DNA from: CAHJXF01 sp038240015
GTDB taxonomy: Bacteria > Pseudomonadota > Gammaproteobacteria > Burkholderiales > Burkholderiaceae_D
Length of the DNA: 7,555 nt
Assembly (NCBI GenBank): GCA_038240015.1
Contig: JBBSEF010000114.1
Coordinates: 1 to 7,555 of the forward strand
Direction of reading: 5' to 3'
This document shows positions 1 through 6,249 of the stretch, piece after piece. The translations under genes and the position numbers were made by a program. How positions within the stretch are numbered: the first letter of the stretch is position 1; every line of letters starts with the position of its first letter. Below the pieces are notes generated by a model. The model made no database searches. It was not told the DNA's origin and worked only from the letters and a program-made list of their open reading frames with translations.

Positions 1-1613
1 AAGTTGAGCGCCTCGCGATAGCCGCGCGCCGCGATCGCGTCCGCCAGCGCATGCACGTTGCGTCTCGCTTCGGCCTGGGCATGCATCACGTGGCGCGCGA
101 CCGGCAGATGCGCAGGAATATTTTCGTAGCCGTGACCGCGCACGATCTCTTCGATCAGGTCTTCTTCGATCTCTATGTCGAAACGATGCGAAGGGGGTGT
201 GACGAAGAATGCCTCGTCGTCGTTCTTGCCTTCACGCGTGAACGCAAATCCGAAGGTCGTGAAGATGGCGGCGATTTCGTCGGCCGACACCGGAACGCCG
301 ATGACCTTCGCCGCGCGCGCCGCGCGCATGCGCACCGGCTTTCGTTGCGGGAGGTTGACGACATGATCGTCGATTGACCCCACTCGCGTCGCATCGCTGC
401 CGCAGATGTCGAGCACCAATCGCGTGATGCGTTCGATGTGTTCGACCGTCGTCGCAAAATCGACGCCGCGCTCGAAGCGATACGCCGCATCGGTCGAGAA
501 GCCGTAGCGACGCGCGCGACCTTGAAGCGCCTGCGGCCACCAGAACGCGGCTTCGATATAGATGTCGGTCGTGTCCAGCGACACCGCGGTCGCGTCGCCA
601 CCCATGATGCCGGCCATGCTTTCGATGGCGAGGTCGTCGGCGATCACGCCGACGTCGGATGCGAGAGTGACGGTCTCCCCGTTCAGGAGCTTGAGCGTCT
701 CCCCATCCCGCGCCCAACGAACCGTGAGGCCGCCGTGGATCTTGTCGAGATCGAACACGTGGGTCGGGCGTCCCACTTCGAGCATCACATAGTTGGAGAT
801 GTCGACCAGCGCGGAGACGCTGCGCTGTCCGCTGCGCTCGAGTCGCGCCTTCATCCACGCCGGTGTTTGCGCACGTGCGTCGACGCCGCGCACGATGCGG
901 CCCGACCATCGTCCGCACAGATCGGGCGCTGCGATCGACACCGGCAGCGTCTCGTTCATGTTCGCGGGCACAGGCGCATAGGAAGGTTCGCGCAAGGGTT
1001 TGCCCGACAGCGCTGCGACCTCCCGGGCGACCCCGAGCGCCGAGAGGCAGTCGCCCTTGTTGGGGGTGAGCTTCAACGTGAAGACGTGATCGTCGAGGTC
1101 GAGCACCTCCCGGATCGGCGCGCCGACCGGTGCGTCGGCGGGCAGGATCAACAGACCCGCGTGATCGTCGGACAACTTCAGTTCGCGCGCCGAGCACAGC
1201 ATGCCTTCGCTCGCGACGCCGCGCATGGTCGCGCGCTTGATCTCGAACGGAGCGTCGCCCTCTTTCGCGGGCGGCAACATCGCACCGATCGTCGCGCAGG
1301 GGACCTTGATGCCGGACGCGACGTTCGGCGCGCCGCAAACGATCGTCAACACGCCTGCGTCTGCAGCAGCACCGTCGGCCGCGTCGTCGACCGCGGCGTT
1401 GGCCATTACGCGCACCTTGCAGACCGACAGACGATCGGCATCGGGATGCTTCGCGACCTCGAGCACTTCACCAACCACAATGCCTGAAAACAAAGGCGCG
1501 ACCGGGCTCACGTCTTCGACTTCGAGTCCGCGCATCGTCAGCGCATGGGCGAGCTCGTCGGTCGACAGATCGGGATCGACGAAGGTACGCAGCCAGGATT
1601 CGGAGAGTTGCAT
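1..1613 (-). CDS. pheT: Phenylalanyl-tRNA synthetase beta subunit (partial, C-terminus off the left edge)
   Basis: Beta chain of the cytoplasmic alpha2beta2 PheRS, which charges tRNA-Phe with phenylalanine; this chain carries tRNA-binding and editing functions. The frame is open for about 537 codons from ATG at 1613. It begins MQLSESWLRTFVDP, the usual start of bacterial PheT, followed by the OB-fold tRNA-binding domain from about residue 44 (contains HPDADRL and VCGAPNV). Further on come the B3/B4 region (NKGDCLSALGVAREVA, later NYVMLEVGRPTHVFD) and the B5 region (SHRFDIEIEEDLIEEI). Full-length PheT is about 790-800 residues, so roughly 250 residues, including the FDX-ACB anticodon-binding domain, lie outside the window. 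An Ala/Asp-rich stretch at residues 71-87 looks like an insertion in the OB domain. No clear Shine-Dalgarno precedes the ATG, which lies 10 nt after the pheS stop, so translation is probably coupled to pheS. Confidence 0.97.
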   Translation of the reverse strand, partial: MQLSESWLRTFVDPDLSTDELAHALTMRGLEVEDVSPVAPLFSGIVVGEVLEVAKHPDADRLSVCKVRVMANAAVDDAADGAAADAGVLTIVCGAPNVASGIKVPCATIGAMLPPAKEGDAPFEIKRATMRGVASEGMLCSARELKLSDDHAGLLILPADAPVGAPIREVLDLDDHVFTLKLTPNKGDCLSALGVAREVAALSGKPLREPSYAPVPANMNETLPVSIAAPDLCGRWSGRIVRGVDARAQTPAWMKARLERSGQRSVSALVDISNYVMLEVGRPTHVFDLDKIHGGLTVRWARDGETLKLLNGETVTLASDVGVIADDLAIESMAGIMGGDATAVSLDTTDIYIEAAFWWPQALQGRARRYGFSTDAAYRFERGVDFATTVEHIERITRLVLDICGSDATRVGSIDDHVVNLPQRKPVRMRAARAAKVIGVPVSADEIAAIFTTFGFAFTREGKNDDEAFFVTPPSHRFDIEIEEDLIEEIVRGHGYENIPAHLPVARHVMHAQAEARRNVHALADAIAARGYREALN

Positions 1614-1624
1614 CAACGCGCCAT
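1613..1624 (-). other. Three-codon minicistron bridging pheS and pheT (speculative)
   Basis: Between pheS and pheT the minus strand reads TGATGGCGCGTTGATG. The pheS stop TGA shares its last A with an ATG, which opens ATG-GCG-CGT-TGA; the last A of that TGA is the first base of the pheT ATG. Both junctions therefore have the TGATG form typical of terminating ribosomes that restart. No purine-rich Shine-Dalgarno is visible at either start. This could be a relay for translational coupling or simply chance. Confidence 0.2.
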
Positions 1625-2682
1625 CAATTGAATTGTTCGAGAAAGCGCAGATCGCCTTCGTAGAACAGGCGCAGGTCATCGATGCCATAGCGCAGCATCG
1701 TCAAGCGCTCGATGCCGGTACCGAATGCGAAGCCGATGTGCGTTTCAGGATCGAGCCCGAAGTTGGAAACCACCGTCGGGTGCACCTGACCCGAGCCGGA
1801 GAGCTCGAGCCAGCGGCCTTCCAGCGGACCCGACTCGAAGCGCATGTCGATCTCGGCCGACGGTTCGGTGAACGGGAAGTACGACGGACGAAATCGTATC
1901 GACAGCGCATCGGTTTCGAAGAACGCCGTGAGGAATGCGGTGTACACGCCCTTCAGATCGGCGAACGAAATATTCTCGCCCAGCCACAAGCCCTCGACCT
2001 GATGGAACATCGGCGAGTGCGTCGCATCGTTGTCGATGCGATAGGTGCGGCCCGGCGCGATCACCTTGATCGAATCAGGTTGTGCGGTGTTGCCGGTCGA
2101 CGAACGCATGCGCTCCGCGTGGATGCGCGCATAGCGCACCTGCATCGGACTGGTATGCGGTCTCAGATTCAGTGGCCTGCCCTGGGCATCGTTGATGTCG
2201 ACGTAGAACGTGTCCTGCATCGAACGCGCCGGATGATTCTCCGGATTGTTCAATGCGGTGAAACTCATCCAGTCGGTTTCGATCTCGGGACCATCGGCGA
2301 CTTCGAAGCCGATCGATCGGAAGATTTCTTCGACGCGACGCCAGGTGCGCATCATCGGATGGATACCGCCGATGTTCGAGCCGCGGCCCGGCAGGGTCAC
2401 ATCGATCGCTTCGGCAGAAAGCCGCGCATCGAGTTGCGCGGCGGCAAGCGCCTGACGTCGCGACGTCAACGAGGCCTCGATGCTTTCCTTGAGCGCATTG
2501 ATGCGTGCGCCCTCGCTCTTCTTCGCTTGGGGATCGAGCTTGCCCAGGCCCTTGAGCAACTCGGTCACGGCGCCGGTCTTGCCGAGAAAACGCGCCTTCT
2601 CGTTTTCAAGCGTGGCGCCGTCGCTCGCCGCCGCAAAGCGCGCGCGCGCGTCGGCAACGAGCGCGTCGAGATCGGCGCTCAT
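1624..2682 (-). CDS. pheS: Phenylalanyl-tRNA synthetase alpha subunit
   Basis: Catalytic chain of PheRS, a class II synthetase that makes Phe-AMP and transfers Phe to tRNA-Phe with PheT as partner. The 352 residues have the family's usual layout. An N-terminal coiled-coil arm (about 1-90) carries the FLGKTGAVTELLKGLGKL signature. The class II core then shows motif 1 near HPMMRTWRRVEEIF (108-121), the active-site PHTSPMQVR (175-183), motif 2 around FHQVEGLWLGENIS (226-239), and motif 3 in GFAFGTGIERLTMLRYG (317-333). The Phe-pocket alanine of E. coli PheS (Ala294) corresponds to Ala319. The protein ends in the conserved DLRFLEQFN. The ATG at 2682 gives the family's normal N-terminus but has only a weak ribosome site; it lies 19 nt after rplT. 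No pheM-like Phe-rich leader or terminator is seen before it. Confidence 0.98.
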   Translation of the reverse strand: MSADLDALVADARARFAAASDGATLENEKARFLGKTGAVTELLKGLGKLDPQAKKSEGARINALKESIEASLTSRRQALAAAQLDARLSAEAIDVTLPGRGSNIGGIHPMMRTWRRVEEIFRSIGFEVADGPEIETDWMSFTALNNPENHPARSMQDTFYVDINDAQGRPLNLRPHTSPMQVRYARIHAERMRSSTGNTAQPDSIKVIAPGRTYRIDNDATHSPMFHQVEGLWLGENISFADLKGVYTAFLTAFFETDALSIRFRPSYFPFTEPSAEIDMRFESGPLEGRWLELSGSGQVHPTVVSNFGLDPETHIGFAFGTGIERLTMLRYGIDDLRLFYEGDLRFLEQFN

Positions 2683-2730
2683 CCGGCTCGCTCGGTCCGA
2701 ATCAGTTCGCTACCGCGCCCGGCTCGCTCG
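2683..2730. repeat. 12-bp direct repeat spanning the rplT 3' end and the pheS ribosome-binding region
   Basis: ccggctcgctcg occurs at 2683-2694, directly before the pheS ATG, and again at 2719-2730 inside the last codons of rplT. The rplT copy is part of a near-perfect dyad (ggctcg 2721-2726, cgagcc 2729-2734). In the mRNA the upstream GGCUC can therefore pair either with its own rplT partner or with the copy covering the pheS ribosome site. The repeat is exact; a regulatory role is inference, and the GC-rich composition makes chance plausible. Confidence 0.4.
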
Positions 2731-3085
2731 AGCCCACGACGGCCTTGACCTGATTGACGATCGCGAGAAACGCCGGCTTGTCCAGTACCGCCATGTCGGC
2801 GAGCACCTTGCGGTCGAGTTCGATCGAAGCCTTCTTCAAGCCGGCGATGAATACGCTGTAGGTCATATCGTGCTCGCGGCACGCCGCATTGATGCGTGTG
2901 ATCCACAAAGCGCGAAAGACACGCTTCTTGTTGCGGCGATCACGATAGGCATATTGCCCGGCGCGCATGACCGCCTCTTTGGCGATGCGAAAGACGGTAC
3001 TGCGACGGCCGCGAAAACCCTTGGCGGCGTCGATGACCTTCTTGTGGCGCGCGTGCGCCGTGACTCCACGTTTGACTCTAGGCAT
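2702..3085 (-). CDS. rplT: 50S ribosomal protein L20
   Basis: L20 binds 23S rRNA early and is needed for assembly of the large subunit; in E. coli and Bacillus it also represses its own operon by binding mRNA. The protein has 127 residues, slightly longer than the usual 117-119 because of a C-terminal tail ending VGSSEPGAVAN. The conserved start MPRVKRGVTAHARHKKVIDAAKGFRG, which is highly basic and extended, and the globular core with RDRRNKKRVFRALWITRINAA are intact. ATG at 3085 has a strong Shine-Dalgarno, AAGGAG, 7 nt upstream. The gene follows rpmI by 24 nt and is very probably co-transcribed and co-regulated with it. The codons of the C-terminal tail carry one copy of the 12-bp repeat also found before pheS. 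Confidence 0.98.
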   Translation of the reverse strand: MPRVKRGVTAHARHKKVIDAAKGFRGRRSTVFRIAKEAVMRAGQYAYRDRRNKKRVFRALWITRINAACREHDMTYSVFIAGLKKASIELDRKVLADMAVLDKPAFLAIVNQVKAVVGSSEPGAVAN

Positions 3086-3109
3086 GTCGTTTCTCCTTGG
3101 GTCGGTGGG

Positions 3110-3307
3110 TCAGGCGTACGGCATCATGGCGCGAACACTGTTCATGTTGGATTCATGAACAGCGGTCGAACCACGAAGCTGACGCTTGGTCTTGGTGGAC
3201 TTCTTGGTGAGGATGTGGCGCTTGAAGGCCTGACCGCGCTTGACGGTTCCGCCTGCTCGCACCACGAAGCGCTTCGCAGCGCTTTTCTTGGTCTTCATCT
3301 TGGGCAT
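3110..3307 (-). CDS. rpmI: 50S ribosomal protein L35
   Basis: Small basic protein of the large ribosomal subunit. At 65 residues it is the usual family length. It begins with the signature MPKMKTKKSAAKRF, continues with the Lys/Arg-rich GQAFKRHILTKKSTKTKRQLRG, and ends MNSVRAMMPYA. The ATG at 3307 is preceded by AGGAG, 9 nt upstream. In E. coli, rpmI is the translational target of L20 repression and rplT is coupled to it. Here rpmI has a structured 124-nt leader after infC and rplT follows 24 nt later, which fits the same arrangement. Confidence 0.98.
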   Translation of the reverse strand: MPKMKTKKSAAKRFVVRAGGTVKRGQAFKRHILTKKSTKTKRQLRGSTAVHESNMNSVRAMMPYA

Positions 3308-3339
3308 GACATACCACTCCTATTGGATGTCGGAAGGTG

Positions 3340-3430
3340 GTCGCGATGCGACGCTTGAAACCTGACGACACTTGTTATCGATGCGGGCAAGCCGTGCTGC
3401 CGCCCCGCATCGTCACCCGCTTTCGCGAGG
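3340..3430 (-). promoter_or_regulatory. Structured infC-rpmI intergenic RNA, candidate L20 autoregulatory site
   Basis: On the minus-strand transcript three stem-loops can be drawn: CUCGC-GAAA-GCGGG (3429-3416), a GNRA-capped hairpin just after the infC stop; a perfect 9-bp stem CGAUGCGGG/CCCGCAUCG (3412-3404 with 3387-3379) with a 16-nt loop; and GUCGC-AUC-GCGAC (3352-3340) shortly before the rpmI ribosome site. The 5' strand CGAUGCG (3412-3406) matches two targets, 3385-3379 and 3350-3344, so alternative pairings are possible. None has a following U-run, so they do not look like terminators. In E. coli this gap holds the L20 translational operator; that this RNA does the same job is inferred from position and fold. 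Confidence 0.5.
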
Positions 3431-3431
3431 A

Positions 3432-3956
3432 TCACTTCTTCTTCTTCGGTCCGATCACCATCACCATCTGACGGCCTTCCATCTTTGGAAACTGCTCGAC
3501 GATTCCCACCGGCTCGAGGTCTGCCTTGACCTTCTCGAGCAAGCGCTGGCCGATTTCCTGGTGCGCCATCTCGCGACCCCGGAAGCGCAACGTGACCTTG
3601 GTCTTGTCGCCTTCTTCAAGGAAACGCGTCAGATTGCGCACCTTGATGTTGTAGTCGCCATCATCGGTACCCGGCCTGAACTTGACTTCCTTGACCTGGA
3701 TGATCTTCTGCTTTTGCCGCGCGTCGTGTGCCTTCTTCTGCTCTTGGTATTTGAACTTGCCGTAATCCATCAAGCGGCATACGGGCGGCTCGGCCTGCGG
3801 CGCGATCTCGACGAGATCGACTTCAGCCTCCTCCGCCATCCGCATCGCATCGGGAATGCTCACGACGCCTAACGGTTCATTGTTCACGCCGACCAGGCGT
3901 ACTTCAGGCACATTGATCTCGCCGTTCAGGCGATGCTGCGATTTATCTGTAGCGAT
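3432..3956 (-). CDS. infC: Translation initiation factor IF-3 (AUC start codon)
   Basis: IF3 binds the 30S subunit, prevents premature joining of 50S and rejects non-canonical start codons. The frame gives 174 residues (E. coli IF3 has 180). The N-domain contains RLNGEINVPEVRLVGVNNEPLG and VDLVEIAPQAEPPVCRLMDYGKF; a Lys-rich linker (EQKKAHDARQKQKIIQVKE) leads to the C-domain with KFRPGTDDGDYNIK and LRFRGREMAHQEIG, and the end is GPKKKK. The first in-frame GTG (3911) would remove the conserved ATDKSQHRLNGEIN segment. ATC at 3956 restores it and lies 7 nt after GGAG (3967-3964), so the start is taken as AUC. E. coli infC starts at AUU and is repressed by IF3 itself; the same feedback is expected. 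The gene follows thrS by 43 nt and probably also has its own promoter inside thrS. Confidence 0.96.
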   Translation of the reverse strand: MATDKSQHRLNGEINVPEVRLVGVNNEPLGVVSIPDAMRMAEEAEVDLVEIAPQAEPPVCRLMDYGKFKYQEQKKAHDARQKQKIIQVKEVKFRPGTDDGDYNIKVRNLTRFLEEGDKTKVTLRFRGREMAHQEIGQRLLEKVKADLEPVGIVEQFPKMEGRQMVMVIGPKKKK

Positions 3957-3967
3957 TGCATATCTCC
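3954..3967 (-). promoter_or_regulatory. infC ribosome-binding site and AUC start codon
   Basis: The minus strand reads GGAGATATGCAATC: Shine-Dalgarno GGAG, 7-nt spacer, then ATC opening the IF3 frame. An ATG inside the spacer (3961-3959) is only 2 nt from GGAG and out of frame, stopping after 11 codons. The spacing favours ATC. Confidence 0.8.
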
Positions 3968-3999
3968 GTGATGGATGAGGGAAAAAGAAACCGTGCGCT

Positions 4000-5958
4000 T
4001 CACGCGGTGGGGTTGTTGGTCCCGTAGTTCGTCATTGAGGCGACCTCTGAAGCCAGTCGCTTGCCGAACTCGGCGTGGGGCATCACCCCCATGTCCACAC
4101 CCCCGCGGGCACGCACGGCCACTGTGCCAGCCTGCATCTCCTTGTCCCCGATGACGAGGATGTACGGAAGCTTCTGCACGCTGTGCTCGCGTATTTTATA
4201 TGTGATCTTCTCGTTTCGCAAATCGGCGTGAACTCTAAAGCCTTGTTTTTGCAACGCTAATGCAACGCTCTCGGCGTAAGCCGATTGCGCGTCCGAGATA
4301 TTGCAGATCACCACCTGCACGGGCGCGAGCCACGCCGGCATGGCGCCTGCGAAATGTTCGATCAACATGCCGATGAAACGCTCGAGCGATCCGAGGATCG
4401 CTCGATGCAGCATCACCGGCACGCGGCGCGTGTTGTCTTCGGCGACGTACTCGGCGCCGAGCAGACCGGGCATCGAGAAATCCACCTGCATCGTGCCGCA
4501 TTGCCATTGACGGCCGAGCGAGTCCTTCAACTGGTATTCGATCTTCGGACCATAGAAGGCGCCCTCGCCCGGTGAGATGGTGAACTCGCAACCCGACGCG
4601 CGCAGCGATTCCATCAGCGCGTACTCGGCCTTGTCCCACACTTCGTCATCGCCGATGCGCTTGTCGGGTCGGGTCGCGACCTTGTAGATGATCTCGTTGA
4701 ATCCGAAGTCCGCATACACGCGGCGCAACAGCGCGGTGTAAGCGACGCACTCTTCGAGGATCTGATCCTCGGTGCAGAAGATGTGGCCGTCGTCCTGCGT
4801 GAAGCCGCGCACGCGCATAAGGCCGTGAAGACCGCCCGAAGGTTCGTTGCGATGGCATTGCCCGAACTCGCCATAGCGCAACGGAAGATCGCGATAACTG
4901 CGCAGACCCATGTTGAAGATCTGCACGTGCCCCGGACAGTTCATCGGCTTCAACGCGTAGGTCCGGTTCTCGGACTCCGTGAAGAACATGTTGTCCTTGT
5001 AATGGTCCCAATGCCCGGTCTTCTTCCACAGCGCGCGATCGAGAATCTGCGGACCCTTGACTTCCTGATAGCCGTTGTCGCGATAGACCGCACGCATATA
5101 TGCCTCGACCTGCTGCCAGATCGTCCATCCCTTCGGATGCCAGAACACGAGGCCCGGGGCTTCTTCCTGCATGTGAAAAAGATCGAGCGTGCGACCGAGT
5201 TTGCGATGGTCGCGCTTCTCTGCTTCTTCGAGCATGCGCAGATAACCGTCCTGCTCCTCCTTGGTCGCCCACGCCGTGCCGTAGATACGCTGAAGCATCT
5301 CGTTGTTCGAATCGCCGCGCCAATACGCGCCCGCGACCTTCATCAGCTTGAAGACCTTGAGCTTGCCTGTAGACGGCACGTGAGGTCCGCGGCACAGATC
5401 GATGAAGTCGCCCTGGCGATAGAGCGAGATGTCCTGATCGGCGGGAATCGCGGCGATGATCTCGGCCTTGTAGTCCTCGCCGATCGATTTGAAGAACGCG
5501 ACCGCATCGTCTCGCTTCCACACTTCGCGCTTGACGGGAATGTCGCGCTTGACGATCTCGGCCATGCGCTTCTCGATCGCCGCGAGGTCTTCGGGCGTGA
5601 AGGGACGTTTGTAGGAGAAGTCGTAGTAGAAGCCGTTGTCGATCACCGGGCCGATCGTCACCTGCGCGTCGGGGAACAACTCCTTGACCGCGTCGGCCAG
5701 CAGATGCGCGGTCGAATGACGAATCAGGTCGAGGCCATCGGCATCCTTGGCCGTGACGATCGCAAGCTCGGCGTCATGAGCTATGGTCGCGGACGTATCG
5801 ACCAGGCGCTCGGACGCGGCGCCGCCGTCGGAAAACTTGATCTTGCCGCCGAGCGCGGCTTTCGCGAGACCCGGGCCGATCGAGGCCGCGACATCCGCGA
5901 CAGTGACCGGATGATCGAACGCGCGTATCGATCCGTCAGGGAGTTTGATGTTGAGCAT
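4000..5958 (-). CDS. thrS: Threonyl-tRNA synthetase
   Basis: Homodimeric class II synthetase charging tRNA-Thr in the cytoplasm. The 652 residues contain the complete architecture. There is an N-terminal TGS domain (about 1-63, MLNIKLPDGSIRAFDHPV). The editing (SAD) domain has the zinc-site residues H81 and H85 (HSTAHLL), C189 and H193 (DLCRGPH). The catalytic core has zinc ligands C341 (MNCPGH), H392 (QDDGHIFC) and H518 (VPVMLHRAILGS), with motif 2 around RNEPSGGLHGLMRVRGF and motif 3 in the LHRAILGSLERF segment. The anticodon-binding domain (about 545-640) contains ADLRNEKITYKIREHS. ATG at 5958 gives the family's N-terminus with GGAA 8 nt upstream; the open frame extends 19 codons further up, but those codons lie in a terminator hairpin. 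An AT-rich patch with TTA, AGA and ATA codons near the 3' end appears to hold a promoter for infC. Confidence 0.98.
   Translation of the reverse strand: MLNIKLPDGSIRAFDHPVTVADVAASIGPGLAKAALGGKIKFSDGGAASERLVDTSATIAHDAELAIVTAKDADGLDLIRHSTAHLLADAVKELFPDAQVTIGPVIDNGFYYDFSYKRPFTPEDLAAIEKRMAEIVKRDIPVKREVWKRDDAVAFFKSIGEDYKAEIIAAIPADQDISLYRQGDFIDLCRGPHVPSTGKLKVFKLMKVAGAYWRGDSNNEMLQRIYGTAWATKEEQDGYLRMLEEAEKRDHRKLGRTLDLFHMQEEAPGLVFWHPKGWTIWQQVEAYMRAVYRDNGYQEVKGPQILDRALWKKTGHWDHYKDNMFFTESENRTYALKPMNCPGHVQIFNMGLRSYRDLPLRYGEFGQCHRNEPSGGLHGLMRVRGFTQDDGHIFCTEDQILEECVAYTALLRRVYADFGFNEIIYKVATRPDKRIGDDEVWDKAEYALMESLRASGCEFTISPGEGAFYGPKIEYQLKDSLGRQWQCGTMQVDFSMPGLLGAEYVAEDNTRRVPVMLHRAILGSLERFIGMLIEHFAGAMPAWLAPVQVVICNISDAQSAYAESVALALQKQGFRVHADLRNEKITYKIREHSVQKLPYILVIGDKEMQAGTVAVRARGGVDMGVMPHAEFGKRLASEVASMTNYGTNNPTA
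4193..4221 (-). promoter_or_regulatory. Candidate sigma-70 promoter inside thrS, facing infC
   Basis: On the minus strand, TTGCGA (4221-4216, four of six matches to TTGACA) is followed after exactly 17 nt by TAAAAT (4198-4193, five of six matches to TATAAT). An overlapping TATAAA at 4200-4195 is a second possible -10 with a shorter spacer. The elements lie in a patch (about 4191-4260) of roughly 39% GC inside an otherwise GC-rich gene. Transcription would begin about 230 nt before the infC start. E. coli infC is also served by promoters within thrS, so the location is precedented; activity is inferred. Confidence 0.55.
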
Positions 5959-5981
5959 GGCGAATTCCAAAACGAGATCGC

Positions 5982-6012
5982 AAAATAAAAAAGCGCGGAC
6001 AGCCGCGCTTTT
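5982..6012 (-). terminator. Intrinsic terminator or attenuator between tRNA-Val and thrS
   Basis: The minus strand shows a perfect 10-bp stem AAAAGCGCGG/CCGCGCTTTT with a 4-nt loop CTGT, running into a T-rich tail TTTTTTATTTTG. On the plus strand the following bases are TTTTCATC, a poor tail, so the working direction is minus. The tail ends about 23 nt before the thrS ATG. It either ends the tRNA-Val transcript or works as a conditional attenuator for thrS. Confidence 0.85.
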
Positions 6013-6157
6013 CATCGGGGCGCGCGATCGATGCGATCGGCGCCGGCATGCGGCTGCTTATTCGATGGAGGGGCCCTGCGTTCGCGGTGACATAACCATG
6101 GTCGGCTCTCGCCCGGCCCTTTCGCGTGCCTGGTTGAAACTGCTGATTCCGAAATCC

Positions 6158-6234
6158 TGGTAGGCGCGATTGGACTCGAACCAACGACCCCCACCATGTC
6201 AAGGTGGTGCTCTAACCAGCTGAGCTACGCGCCT
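6158..6234 (-). tRNA. tRNA-Val (anticodon GAC), CCA encoded
   Basis: The minus-strand 77 nt fold into a complete cloverleaf. The acceptor stem is AGGCGCG with CGCGCCT. The D arm has GCTC/GAGC around AGCTGGTTA, and the anticodon stem CCACC/GGTGG encloses loop TTGACAT, which puts GAC at positions 34-36. The variable loop is GGGTC; the T arm is GTTGG-TTCGAGT-CCAAT with one G-T pair. The discriminator base is A and the 3' CCA is encoded. It reads valine codons GUC and GUU. It lies upstream of thrS on the same strand, so it may share transcription with thrS unless the intervening terminator acts fully. Confidence 0.98.
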
Positions 6235-6249
6235 GCAAAAAGAGGCGGA

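Noticed and set aside
438..2748. Long plus-strand open frames at 438-1487 and 1201-2748
   Set aside because: They lie antisense to pheT and pheS, which have clear family sequences. The translations are Arg/His/Ala-rich and resemble no family; long shadow frames are normal in GC-rich genes.
3432..3911. GTG start for infC at 3911
   Set aside because: It would cut off the conserved N-terminal RLNGEI segment; the ATC at 3956 has a well-spaced Shine-Dalgarno.
4783..5988. 401-residue plus-strand open frame
   Set aside because: Antisense to thrS, which is complete and intact on the other strand; the translation shows no recognisable domain.
5959..6015. Upstream extension of thrS to an ATG at 6015
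   Set aside because: The extra 19 codons are the terminator hairpin and its T-tail; the family N-terminus and a Shine-Dalgarno support the ATG at 5958.
6018..6056. Cluster of small palindromes (cgatcg, gcgcc, gcatgc) downstream of tRNA-Val
   Set aside because: Short self-complementary words are frequent throughout this GC-rich window; no long stem or T-run distinguishes them.
6058..6099. 13-codon frame (MVMSPRTQGPSIE) between tRNA-Val and the terminator as a threonine attenuation leader peptide
   Set aside because: It has a single threonine codon and no run, and its ribosome site is weak, so nothing supports classical attenuation.
5959..6157. T-box riboswitch upstream of thrS
   Set aside because: No T-box sequence or specifier stem is recognisable; T-boxes are typical of Firmicutes and not expected in this lineage.
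5936..6202. 88-residue minus-strand open frame covering tRNA-Val
   Set aside because: Its start (MTWWGSLVRVQ) is the common spurious translation of a tRNA gene, and it runs through a terminator.
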